64,000 bases of DNA from Corynebacterium genitalium ATCC 33030 (GTDB lineage: Bacteria; Actinomycetota; Actinomycetes; Mycobacteriales; Mycobacteriaceae): the NCBI RefSeq assembly GCF_000143825.1, contig NZ_CM000961.1:186001-250000 (forward strand), written 5' to 3'. Each line of letters starts with the position of its first letter. Position 1 is the first letter of the stretch. The notes under the pieces were generated by a model. It searched no databases, had not been told where the DNA came from, and saw nothing but the letters and a program-made list of their open reading frames with translations. Positions 56,760-64,000 of the stretch are shown here, in pieces. The position numbers and the translations under genes were made by a program.

Positions 56760-57365
56760 TTACTTCGAGTAAAGCTCGACGATGAGCTGCTCTTGCAGCG
56801 GAACGTCAATCTGAGCGCGCTCGGGCAGCTGGTGCACGAGGATGCGCAGGGTCTCCGGAACGACCTGCAGCCAGGCCGGGACAACGGAGTCGACCAGGTT
56901 GTCCTGGGCGTCTTCGAACCAGAGCATGTTACGGGACTTTTCGCGGACGTCGATGATGTCGTACTGGGTCACCTGGTAGGACGGCACATTGGTCTTCACA
57001 CCGTTGACGGTGAAGTGGCCGTGGGAAACCAGCTGACGTGCCTGGCGGCGGGTGCGCGCCAGACCAGCACGGTACACAACGTTGTCCAGACGGGATTCCA
57101 GGAGCACCAGCAGGTTGTCGCCGGTCTTGCCCGGGAGGCGGTTAGCCTCCTCGTAGTAGCGGCGGAATTGCTTCTCCATGACACCGTAGGTGAAGCGTGC
57201 CTTCTGCTTCTCCTGCAGCTGGAGCAGGTACTCGGACTCCTTGATGCGGGCGCGGCCAGCCTGCCCCGGAGGGTAGGGGCGACGCTCGAAGGACATGTCG
57301 CCGCCGACGAGGTCGACGCGGAGGCGACGGGACTTACGGGTAGCAGGGCCGGTGTAACGAGCCAT
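56760..57365 (-). CDS. rpsD: Small ribosomal subunit protein uS4
   Basis: 201 residues. ARYTGPATRKSRRLRVDL and RRPYPPGQAGRARIKESEY open the protein; the S4 RNA-binding domain contains ESRLDNVVYRAGLARTRRQA and LVSHGHFTVNG. No zinc-binding cysteines are present, the C-minus form of S4. It nucleates 30S assembly. Confidence 0.97.
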   Translation of the reverse strand: MARYTGPATRKSRRLRVDLVGGDMSFERRPYPPGQAGRARIKESEYLLQLQEKQKARFTYGVMEKQFRRYYEEANRLPGKTGDNLLVLLESRLDNVVYRAGLARTRRQARQLVSHGHFTVNGVKTNVPSYQVTQYDIIDVREKSRNMLWFEDAQDNLVDSVVPAWLQVVPETLRILVHQLPERAQIDVPLQEQLIVELYSK

Positions 57366-57394
57366 GTGTAGTTACCTCTTTTCCTTTCAGCCTG

Positions 57395-57799
57395 TTAAAC
57401 GCGACGACGCTTCGGCGGACGGCAGCCGTTGAACGGCTGCGGCGTCACGTCGGAGATCGAGGACACCTCCAGGCCGGCGGCCTGGATGGAACGGATTGCG
57501 GTCTCGCGGCCGGAGCCCGGGCCCTTGACGAAAACGTCGACCTTCTTCATGCCGTGGTCCATTGCCTTGCGGGCCGCGGACTCTGCGGCCATCTGTGCGG
57601 CGAACGGCGTGGACTTACGGGAGCCCTTGAAACCGACGTGGCCGGAGGAGGCCCAGGAGATGACAGCACCGTTCGGGTCCGTGATGGACACGATGGTGTT
57701 GTTGAAGGTGGACTTGATGTACGCGTGGCCTGCGGCCACATTCTTCTTGGCTACGCGGCGACCAGAGCGACGCGTAGTGGAACGAGTCTTCGGAGGCAT
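57395..57799 (-). CDS. rpsK: Small ribosomal subunit protein uS11
   Basis: 134 residues of normal length, basic N-terminus ([12 protein letters not shown]), [20 protein letters not shown] in the core and the end [15 protein letters not shown]. It lies on the 30S platform. It follows rpsM with a 3-bp gap and has its own ribosome site. Confidence 0.97.
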   Translation of the reverse strand: MPPKTRSTTRRSGRRVAKKNVAAGHAYIKSTFNNTIVSITDPNGAVISWASSGHVGFKGSRKSTPFAAQMAAESAARKAMDHGMKKVDVFVKGPGSGRETAIRSIQAAGLEVSSISDVTPQPFNGCRPPKRRRV

Positions 57800-57802
57800 G
57801 TA

Positions 57803-58171
57803 TTACTTCTTCTTTCCTGCGATGGTCTTCTTCGGTCCCTTGCGGGTACGCGCGTTGGTCTTGGTGCGCTGGCCACGGACGGGAAGTCCACGGCGGTGGC
57901 GCAGGCCCTGGTAGGAGCCAATCTCAATCTTGCGGCGGATGTCAGCCTGAACTTCGCGGCGGAGGTCACCCTCAACCTTCCACGAGTTCTCAATGACATC
58001 ACGAAGAGCTGCGACCTGATCGTCGGTCAGGTTGTCGGTGCGCAGGTCGGGAGAAATGCCGGTCTTTTCGAGCAGTTCCTTGGAACGGGCAGGCCCGATT
58101 CCGTAAATGTAGGTCAGTGCGACCTCCATGCGCTTGTTGCGCGGAAGGTCCACACCAGCGAGACGTGCCAT
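57803..58171 (-). CDS. rpsM: Small ribosomal subunit protein uS13
   Basis: 122 residues: [39 protein letters not shown], and [20 protein letters not shown] near the C-terminus, complete. It contacts 23S RNA across the subunit interface. It is the first gene after infA; no rpmJ lies between them, as in C. glutamicum. Confidence 0.97.
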   Translation of the reverse strand: MARLAGVDLPRNKRMEVALTYIYGIGPARSKELLEKTGISPDLRTDNLTDDQVAALRDVIENSWKVEGDLRREVQADIRRKIEIGSYQGLRHRRGLPVRGQRTKTNARTRKGPKKTIAGKKK

Positions 58172-58307
58172 GTTGGACGTGCCTTTCAGGTTGTTTCGGT
58201 GGTTTTCTCCCTATTCGTCCACGTCAGTCGACGCTTGGGTCCGGTCCGGCCGGACACTTGGGTCGTGGTTCACGCGGCTCCAGCCACCGCAGCCGGAGGT
58301 GAGAAAA

Positions 58308-58327
58308 CATGCCCACCTTGGGGCATG
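58308..58327 (-). terminator. Terminator after infA
   Basis: CATGCCC (58308-58314) pairs with GGGCATG (58321-58327) over a 6-base loop; TTTTCTC follows on the minus strand. It lies 25 bp past the infA stop and may attenuate rather than isolate the rpsM operon. Confidence 0.75.
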
Positions 58328-58351
58328 CCGTGAATAAGGAGGCTTCTCGTT

Positions 58352-58570
58352 TTACTTGTAGCGGTAGGTGATGCGCCCGCGTTCCAGGTCGTAGGGAGAC
58401 AGCTCCACAACGACACGGTCCTCGGGGAGGATGCGGATGTAGTGCTGGCGCATCTTGCCGCTGATGTGGGCGAGAACTTCGTGCCCGTTGTCCAGTTCGA
58501 CACGGAACATTGCGTTCTTCAAGGGCTCGATAATGCGGCCCTCGACCTCGATTGCGCCTTCTTTAGCCAT
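58352..58570 (-). CDS. infA: Translation initiation factor IF-1
   Basis: 72 residues, a single S1-like OB fold: [40 protein letters not shown] and the end [10 protein letters not shown]. It binds the 30S A site during initiation. The frame is open 26 codons upstream of the conserved ATG at 58570; I use the conserved start. Confidence 0.97.
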   Translation of the reverse strand: MAKEGAIEVEGRIIEPLKNAMFRVELDNGHEVLAHISGKMRQHYIRILPEDRVVVELSPYDLERGRITYRYK

Positions 58571-58702
58571 ACACTCCGCTTTCCTGGTGACAGTGAAAAT
58601 ATGCTGGTCACCTGACGTTTCGACCATTACTACATAGTGCGGTGGCAATCATGCCCCACACCATCGCACAACTTTAGCCTTCTACCTGCATAAAAGCAAA
58701 AT

Positions 58703-58722
58703 CCCCAACCGTATGGTTGGGG
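58703..58722 (-). terminator. Terminator of the L,D-transpeptidase gene
   Basis: CCCCAACC-GTAT-GGTTGGGG is a perfect 8-bp stem with a 4-base loop. On the minus strand ATTTTGCTTTTA follows. It lies 28 bp beyond the stop of the gene at 58750. Confidence 0.85.
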
Positions 58723-58749
58723 AGCAAGCTCGTGGGTGCGGGTACGCGT

Positions 58750-59511
58750 TTAGAAAACGTGGACCTGGTCACCGATCTGCAGGGAGTTGAAGTATTGCTC
58801 CGCGTCCTGGCGGTGCATTCGGACACAACCATGGGACTTGATGGACGGGTCGCCCTGGTGGAACGCGATGCCGTTGAAAGTGAAGTAGGTAGCAAACGGC
58901 ATCGGGGCGTTGTTGAACTCCCAAGAGATTTCGTCCTTGACCTTGCGGTTGACGTAGAAGAATCCCTTCGGAGTCTCATGGCCCGGCTTGCCGGAGCCCA
59001 TGCGGACCGGACCGTAGCTGACCTTACCGCCGCGCTGCAGCCACGTGCGCTGGTTCTTCAGGTCAACGCACGCGCGTGCCGACGGCGCACACCCACCCGG
59101 CTGCGGAGCCGGGGCCGGGCGCGGCGCCGGAGCCGGCTTCGGTGCGGGAGCCGGGGCAGGTTTTGGCTTCGGGGTCTTCTCGGCGATCAGCCCCGGGGCG
59201 ATGGCATCGACGAGGCGGTCAATGCCGTCGTGAAGCTTCTTTTCCTGTGCCCTGTTGCCACCGGAGACTGTGGTGGCCGCGCTACGCAACGCATTGCGAG
59301 TGTCCCACACCGCGTTGCGGGCATCACGGTTGATCTGCATGGCTGCTGCCTGGAGAGCCGTTTCCGCATTCTGCAGGAACGGAGAGCTGGACACGTTGAC
59401 CTGCGGGAGGGCGGGCTGAGCCTGCGCCGGAACGGGAGCCGCGACTAGAGCAGCCGTTACACCTACACCGGCCACAAGGGCCCGCACGGAACGGAAGGAT
59501 GGTTTCTGCAT
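58750..59511 (-). CDS. Secreted L,D-transpeptidase (YkuD domain)
   Basis: 253 residues. A signal peptide (ALVAGVGVTAALVAAPVPAQAQ region, cut after AQA) is followed by a helical domain of about 70 residues ending KKLHDGIDRLVDAIAPGLI, a Lys/Pro/Ala linker, and a YkuD domain with the catalytic HQGDPSIKSHGCVRM (His, Ser, Cys, Arg). Such enzymes make 3-3 cross-links or attach proteins to peptidoglycan. The helical domain is shared with the next gene upstream. Monocistronic, with its own terminator. Confidence 0.92.
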   Translation of the reverse strand: MQKPSFRSVRALVAGVGVTAALVAAPVPAQAQPALPQVNVSSSPFLQNAETALQAAAMQINRDARNAVWDTRNALRSAATTVSGGNRAQEKKLHDGIDRLVDAIAPGLIAEKTPKPKPAPAPAPKPAPAPRPAPAPQPGGCAPSARACVDLKNQRTWLQRGGKVSYGPVRMGSGKPGHETPKGFFYVNRKVKDEISWEFNNAPMPFATYFTFNGIAFHQGDPSIKSHGCVRMHRQDAEQYFNSLQIGDQVHVF

Positions 59512-59605
59512 GCGGAAAGTATAACCCGAAACTATTAGTTACGTGAAGTGCAACGGAGAGATACTTGTCCGCGAGCCGCAGAAAGGCTGTGATTAAGCTT
59601 GTCGC

Positions 59606-60016
59606 CTACCACGAAATCTGGAAGATCGGCTTGCCACCACGCTCTTCAGGCGTGAGCGGGCGTTCCGGCTCGGGTGGAACTGGCGTGGGGTTCTCCTCGG
59701 CCGGCTCCCCGATCAAGCCCGGGTGGATGAATTCAACAATGTTGTCGATCGCCCCGTGCAGCAGCCCCTCTACCGCAGGGTTGCCGGAGGCAATGGCGGA
59801 AGCCTGATCACGCGCAAACTCTCGAGCAGCCCCCAAGATTTCAACGGCATCGAGGTTGCTGGAAGAACCTTCGCGGCCGATCGATGCGCTTATCTGGGCC
59901 CCAGAGCTCTGAGCTGACGCGGCATCCGCCTCGGCAACGGCGGGTGCCGCAGACACGGCTACGGCAGTACTGACAGCAATGACGAAAGTGCGATGTTTAC
60001 GGGAAGAAGTGAACAT
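59606..60016 (-). CDS. Secreted protein related to the L,D-transpeptidase N-terminal domain
   Basis: 136 residues. A signal peptide (TFVIAVSTAVAVSAAPAVAEA) precedes a helical domain; LLHGAIDNIVEFIHPGLIGE parallels LHDGIDRLVDAIAPGLIAE of the neighbouring transpeptidase, and both go on into a Pro-rich stretch. Here the chain ends after PEPERPLTPEERGGKPIFQISW, with no catalytic domain. It is either a truncated duplicate or a partner that competes for the same envelope site. No RNA-level signal is evident. Confidence 0.78.
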   Translation of the reverse strand: MFTSSRKHRTFVIAVSTAVAVSAAPAVAEADAASAQSSGAQISASIGREGSSSNLDAVEILGAAREFARDQASAIASGNPAVEGLLHGAIDNIVEFIHPGLIGEPAEENPTPVPPEPERPLTPEERGGKPIFQISW

Positions 60017-60095
60017 GCTAAAAGCTTAACGCCTAGACATACTAAACGCATACATAAACGCGAAATTGTATTCACGTTGAATAACTTTGCTGGTT

Positions 60096-60893
60096 CTACC
60101 CTGTCCGCGGCGTCAAAATTCGCGGTCCGTTTTCAGTCGCAGCGACAGTGTGCTCCCAGTGAGCAGCCGGTGAGCCATCAGCGGTAACGACCGTCCAGTC
60201 ATCCTCCAGGACGACCGAATCGGTCTCACCCCCCAGAATGAGCATCGGTTCAATCGCCAGCACCGACCCTGCCTGAATCAGCGGGCCACGGCCAGGCCGG
60301 CCTTCATTCTCCAGGTACGGGTCTTCGTGCATCGCGCGGCCAATACCGTGGCCGCCGTAACCGGCGAGAATTCCCAATTCAACACCGAATGCCTGTTCAG
60401 CGCGACGGGTGGCTTGCTCGAGCGCGTGGGAGACGTCGGTAAGCCTGTTACCCGGCACCATCGCCTGCAGGCCTTCTTCAAGTACCTGCTCGGTTGCGCG
60501 ATTGAGCTTATCGACGTCCGCAGACAGCTCCCCCACCCCGAAGCTCCACGCCGAGTCACCGACCCAGCCGTCGAATGTCGCGCCGCAGTCAATGGATACT
60601 AGATCGCCGTCAGCCAGAACGATGTTCTTCCCCGGGATGCCGTGGACGACGACATCGTTCACGGACGCGCAGATCGATCCAGGAAAACCGTTGTATCCCT
60701 TGAACGTCGGAATGGCACCGTGGTCGCGGATGACCTGCTCCGCCACAGTGTCTAGATCCAGCGTGGTAGAGCCTGCGACTGCCGCCTTGCGCACTTCTTG
60801 CAGCGCGATGCCGACGATCTTGCCGGCCTCCTCCATCGCATCGAGCTCACCCGGCGTTTTCGCCGGGATCGCCCGCTTCCGGCCGAACAGCAT
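60096..60893 (-). CDS. map: Methionine aminopeptidase, type I
   Basis: 265 residues, the pita-bread fold with five metal ligands: Asp in LVSIDCGA and GWVGDSAW, His in [13 protein letters not shown], and Glu in [11 protein letters not shown] and near the end (AAHWEHTVA). It removes the initiator Met from nascent proteins. The ATG abuts the adk stop, so secY-adk-map form an operon. An 11-mer GCTTATCGACG is at 60506. Confidence 0.95.
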   Translation of the reverse strand: MLFGRKRAIPAKTPGELDAMEEAGKIVGIALQEVRKAAVAGSTTLDLDTVAEQVIRDHGAIPTFKGYNGFPGSICASVNDVVVHGIPGKNIVLADGDLVSIDCGATFDGWVGDSAWSFGVGELSADVDKLNRATEQVLEEGLQAMVPGNRLTDVSHALEQATRRAEQAFGVELGILAGYGGHGIGRAMHEDPYLENEGRPGRGPLIQAGSVLAIEPMLILGGETDSVVLEDDWTVVTADGSPAAHWEHTVAATENGPRILTPRTG

Positions 60894-61439
60894 TTACTGG
60901 CCCAGACGCTCCATAGTGCGGGCGTTGACCTCTTCAACCTCACCGTCCGCATCAATGTTGATCAAGGCGTCACCGTAGTGATCGATCAGCGGAGAGGTCT
61001 CATCGCGGTAGACCTGCAGACGGGTGCGGATGGTCTCCTCGTTGTCATCGGCGCGCCCGCGGGCGAGCATGCGCTCAACGACAACATCCTCGTCCACCTG
61101 GTAATTGATCACACCGTCGAGCTTTTGGCCCTGACGGTCAAGTAGCTCCGCGAGGATCTCGGCTTGCTCGACGGTGCGCGGGAAGCCGTCGAGAAGCCAT
61201 CCGTTTTCCGCGTCCTGCTCGGCCAAACGTTCTTCGACCATGCGCGCGGTGACCTCAGTGGGCACCAGCTTGCCCGCGTCGATGTACTCCTTCGCCTCCA
61301 CGCCAAGCGGAGTGCCTTCGCCGATGTTCGCGCGGAACAGATCGCCCGTGGAGATGTGGGGGATGTTCAGCTTCTCGGAGAGAATTGCTGCTTGGGTACC
61401 TTTGCCGGCACCGGGAGGGCCAAGGAGAACGAGACGCAT
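60894..61439 (-). CDS. adk: Adenylate kinase
   Basis: 181 residues, the short form without a zinc-binding LID. P-loop [19 protein letters not shown] site TGDLFRANI and [12 protein letters not shown], and the catalytic Arg residues in [15 protein letters not shown]. It equilibrates ATP, ADP and AMP. The ATG overlaps the secY stop by one base. Confidence 0.97.
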   Translation of the reverse strand: MRLVLLGPPGAGKGTQAAILSEKLNIPHISTGDLFRANIGEGTPLGVEAKEYIDAGKLVPTEVTARMVEERLAEQDAENGWLLDGFPRTVEQAEILAELLDRQGQKLDGVINYQVDEDVVVERMLARGRADDNEETIRTRLQVYRDETSPLIDHYGDALINIDADGEVEEVNARTMERLGQ

Positions 61440-62767
61440 TATTTCAACAGTCCTTCGTAGTTGGATTGCAGTAGCTGGGATTCAATTTGCTTCACCGTGG
61501 TCAGTGCCACGGACACCATAATCAGGATAGCCGTACCACCGAACGCGGACATGCCCATGTTGCCACTACCGCCGACACCCAGATCCAAAGCGATGTTCGG
61601 AAGAATGGCGATCAGGCCGAGGTAGATGGCGCCAACGAAGAGCAGACGATTCATCACAAATGCCAGGTACTCCGCAGTCGGGCGGCCCGGACGAATGCCC
61701 GGGATGAAGCCGCCGTACTTCTTCATGTTGTCGGCCTGCTCGTTCGGGTCGTACTGGATAGACACGTAGAAGTAGGCGAAGAAAATGATCAGGGTGAAGT
61801 AGATCAGGATGTACTGCCAGGATCCCGGGTTCTGCAACCACGCCATAACGTTGGACATCCACCAGTTGTCTGGCGGAACCGGCTTGTCGGAGTTGACAAT
61901 CTGGGTGATCAAAACCGGGACATACATCAGCGAGGAGGCGAAGATCACCGGGATCACACCGGCCTGGTTGACCTTCAGCGGCAGGTAAGTGGAGGTACCA
62001 CCGTACTGGCGGCGGCCCACCATGCGCTTCGCGTACTGCACCGGAATGCGGCGCTGGCCCTGCTCGATGAACACGATGCCGACCACGAGAAGAATCACAG
62101 CCGCGACGACCACTGCGAACACGACCGGTCCGGACTGGCTGTAGATGGACGCACCGTCCGTGGGAAGGCGGGTGGCGATACCGGCGAAGATAAGCAGGGA
62201 CATACCGTTGCCCACACCCTTTTCAGTGATGATCTCGCCGAGCCACATGATCAGGATCGCACCGGAGGTCATCACAATGACCATCATGATCAGTGTCCAA
62301 ATGGTGCGATCCTCCACCAGCACCGGAACGCCGCTACCCAAGAGCTGCTCACGGTCCGCGAGTGCCACGATGCCGGCAGACTGCAACAGTGCGAGCGCCA
62401 CCGTGAGGTAACGCGTGTACTGCGTCATCTTGGTCTGGCCGGCCTGGCCTTCCTTCTTCAGCTCCTCGAAGCGCGGAATGACCACTGTCAGCAGCTGGGT
62501 GATGATCGACGCCGTAATGTACGGCATAATGCCGATGGCGAAGATGGATAGCTGCAGCAGCGCGCCCCCCGAGAACAAGCTGATCACGGAGAAGATGTTC
62601 GACTCTCCGCTCTCCGTCAGAGCGGAGAGACGCTCCGCGATGATCGCGTAGTCGACTCCCGGGGTGGGGATCTGCGCACCGATGCGGTACAGAACAATCA
62701 GCGCAATGGTGATCAGGATCTTCTTGCGTAGATCGGCGTCCTTGAACGCTTGAACAATGGCTGACAC
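61439..62767 (-). CDS. secY: Protein translocase subunit SecY
   Basis: 442 residues with ten membrane helices. [20 protein letters not shown] opens the protein, the plug region is [24 protein letters not shown] ([18 protein letters not shown]), and cytosolic loops include [14 protein letters not shown], needed for SecA and ribosome contact. The GTG at 62767 has AGGAGG at 5-bp distance; the longer open frame to 62908 covers the leader and is not used. Confidence 0.96.
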   Translation of the reverse strand: MSAIVQAFKDADLRKKILITIALIVLYRIGAQIPTPGVDYAIIAERLSALTESGESNIFSVISLFSGGALLQLSIFAIGIMPYITASIITQLLTVVIPRFEELKKEGQAGQTKMTQYTRYLTVALALLQSAGIVALADREQLLGSGVPVLVEDRTIWTLIMMVIVMTSGAILIMWLGEIITEKGVGNGMSLLIFAGIATRLPTDGASIYSQSGPVVFAVVVAAVILLVVGIVFIEQGQRRIPVQYAKRMVGRRQYGGTSTYLPLKVNQAGVIPVIFASSLMYVPVLITQIVNSDKPVPPDNWWMSNVMAWLQNPGSWQYILIYFTLIIFFAYFYVSIQYDPNEQADNMKKYGGFIPGIRPGRPTAEYLAFVMNRLLFVGAIYLGLIAILPNIALDLGVGGSGNMGMSAFGGTAILIMVSVALTTVKQIESQLLQSNYEGLLK

Positions 62768-63076
62768 GTGGCCTCCTGGCTCCTCTGGCCGTGGCAGCAC
62801 CAGAGAAGATTGCGGACAGTTATGTACGGTTCGCACCCGGCACACACACCGGGGCATATTTGACTTGTTCACCCTAGCAGGTGCACCGGACAAACCATGA
62901 AACGGCAACTAGTACAAGGCCTTTTCCGTGGGCTTCTCACCGCGCCCGTGGCACACCCCTGCCTGCGAACCGAGCGATAAAACCTCGGCGCCACAATGAT
63001 CCCGCGGCGTGAAAAATCCCCACGACGGCGGAAATGAATCCGTCATCGCGGGGATGGACGTGGAGCTTTCGAGGGG
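62768..63076 (-). other. 309-bp leader region of secY-adk-map
   Basis: The part next to rplO holds that operon's terminator (63016-63055). An extended -10-like TGCTAGGGT lies on the minus strand near 62875-62883, about 110 bp before the secY GTG, and is the best promoter candidate. Nothing else that I can identify is present. Confidence 0.45.
63016..63055 (-). terminator. Rho-independent terminator of the rpsE-rpmD-rplO operon
   Basis: A 17-bp stem with two mismatches pairs ATCCCC-type arms at 63016-63032 and 63039-63055. On the minus strand TTTTTCACG follows. It stands about 22 bp past the rplO stop. Confidence 0.88.
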
Positions 63077-63658
63077 TTAGTTCTCCTCGTCAGCCTCGTC
63101 TGCTGCCGGCCTTGTCATGGAGGCCGTGCCCGTCAACGGGTCAGACTCCTTGACGCCCTGAGCGTCAGCGGCATCAGCCGCGGCGTCGGTCTGGACAGCC
63201 GTGGCGCGGGACACTGCCTCGGTGGTGGTGCCACCAGCGGCAGTGATCTTCTCCGACGCGGACTTGGAGAACTTCTCGGCGGTGATGTTCAGCTTGACGC
63301 TGATCTCACCGTCACCGAGCACCTTCACCGGCTGGTTCTTGCGAACCAGGCCAGCGTCAGCAATGTCAGCGGTGGTGATGGTGCCGCCCTCCGGGAAGGC
63401 CTTTGCCAGGTCGGAAACGTTGACAACCTGGTAGATGACCTTGTTCGGGTTCTTGAAGCCCTTCAGCTTCGGCAGGCGCATGTGAAGCGGCATCTGGCCA
63501 CCTTCGAATGCTGCCGACACCTGCTTGCGGGCCTTGGTGCCCTTGGTACCGCGGCCAGCGGTCTTGCCCTTGGACGCCTCACCGCGGCCGACACGGGTCT
63601 TCGCCTTGTTTGCACCCTCAGCCGGGCGCAGATCATGGAGCTTGATTACTTCAGCCAT
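63077..63658 (-). CDS. rplO: Large ribosomal subunit protein uL15 with acidic C-terminal extension
   Basis: 193 residues versus about 147. The conserved core runs [52 protein letters not shown] and ends near residue 147. The last about 45 residues ([17 protein letters not shown] through AADEADEEN) are Ala/Asp/Glu-rich. It organises the central 50S core. It follows rpmD by 2 bp. Confidence 0.96.
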   Translation of the reverse strand: MAEVIKLHDLRPAEGANKAKTRVGRGEASKGKTAGRGTKGTKARKQVSAAFEGGQMPLHMRLPKLKGFKNPNKVIYQVVNVSDLAKAFPEGGTITTADIADAGLVRKNQPVKVLGDGEISVKLNITAEKFSKSASEKITAAGGTTTEAVSRATAVQTDAAADAADAQGVKESDPLTGTASMTRPAADEADEEN

Positions 63659-63660
63659 GT

Positions 63661-63846
63661 TTACTCCCCTGCTACTTCTTCGACGGTGACCAGGTGGCGC
63701 ACCTTGAGGATCATGCCGCGAGTAGCGTCATTGTCCTTCTTGACCACGGAGTGGCCAATCTTGCGCAGACCCAGAGCCTCAATGTTCTTGCGGGTCGTCG
63801 GCTTCTCACCGACGAGACCGTGGTTCAAAGTGATCTTCAGTGCCAT
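63661..63846 (-). CDS. rpmD: Large ribosomal subunit protein uL30
   Basis: 61 residues, full length: [20 protein letters not shown] and [19 protein letters not shown] are typical. It sits between rpsE (6 bp upstream) and rplO in the spc operon order. Confidence 0.96.
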   Translation of the reverse strand: MALKITLNHGLVGEKPTTRKNIEALGLRKIGHSVVKKDNDATRGMILKVRHLVTVEEVAGE

Positions 63847-63852
63847 GGTGGG

Positions 63853-64000
63853 TTACGCCTCCTGTCCTGCGCGTGCACGCAGCATACGGGCCGGAGCGAC
63901 CTCCTCGATGGACTTGCCGCGGCGTGCAGCAACTTCCTCGGGGCGGACGAGTTCCTTCAGGCCGGCAACGGTGGCCTGAACCACGTTGAGGGCGTTGTCG
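63853..64000 (-). CDS. rpsE: Small ribosomal subunit protein uS5, C-terminal part only
   Basis: The last 48 residues before the window edge read [20 protein letters not shown], then [20 protein letters not shown] and a TAA stop, matching the C-terminus of S5. The rest of the gene is outside. S5 helps control decoding accuracy. Confidence 0.93.
   Translation of the reverse strand, partial: DNALNVVQATVAGLKELVRPEEVAARRGKSIEEVAPARMLRARAGQEA

Noticed and set aside
58172-58351. Expected rpmJ between infA and rpsM
   Set aside because: No reading frame gives the short basic protein with its Cys/His zinc motif; C. glutamicum lacks it at this place too.

Overview
The window is a chromosomal segment of a high-GC actinobacterium, almost certainly a Corynebacterium. 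Support comes from gene order: esrI-esrS-esrR beside guaA, guaB3-guaB2, sigD-rsdA and a whiB3/whcB-type regulator, groEL1-groES with a CIRCE box, tsaD-rimI-tsaB-tsaE-alr, glmS and glmM, and an ESX-4 type VII secretion locus next to rplM-rpsI and the rpoA ribosomal cluster. Candidate LexA, McbR and DtxR operators with corynebacterial consensus add to this. Both ends cut genes: a b-type cytochrome at the left and rpsE at the right. I see no tRNA, rRNA, CRISPR array or complete IS element.

Layout. 1-12.2 kb: cytochrome b fragment; the SOS mutasome in two parts (dnaE2; imuA'-imuB), separated by the methionine importer metQNI and a sucrase-ferredoxin-like gene; then an AlbA_2/ATPase-type gene flanked by 98-bp direct repeats. 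12.2-21 kb: the EsrISR envelope-stress system, guaA, a frameshifted EamA transporter, guaB3 and guaB. 21-26 kb: DUF5319, rsdA-sigD, whiB, groEL-groES. 26-31 kb: t6A biosynthesis genes with rimI and alr. 31-38 kb: a membrane protein, glmS, an alpha/beta hydrolase without its nucleophile serine, an unrecognised three-gene operon, and glmM. 38-53.7 kb: rpsI-rplM, then ESX-4 (esxU-esxT, a T7SS-associated protein, eccC, eccD, mycP, eccB) interleaved with an acidic repeat protein, a TetR/ABC-2-like pair and a large polytopic membrane protein. 53.7-64 kb: truA, rplQ-rpoA-rpsD-rpsK-rpsM, infA, an L,D-transpeptidase and its domain-less relative, map-adk-secY, rplO-rpmD-rpsE.

Three things stand out. 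(1) The exact 11-mer GCTTATCGACG occurs 18 times, 9 in each orientation, almost all inside genes, against roughly 0.03 expected by base composition; it resembles an uptake-sequence-like or other genome-wide signal. (2) The AlbA_2-type gene sits between two 98-bp repeats (one mismatch) made of 11-bp units in strict 11-bp register. (3) Two matching ECF-type promoters (GGGAACC-N16-CAGTC) precede esxU-esxT and the unrecognised three-gene operon at 34.3-36.5 kb, linking that operon to type VII secretion. A further intergenic element built on GGAATACTGCTC occurs twice with the same internal geometry.
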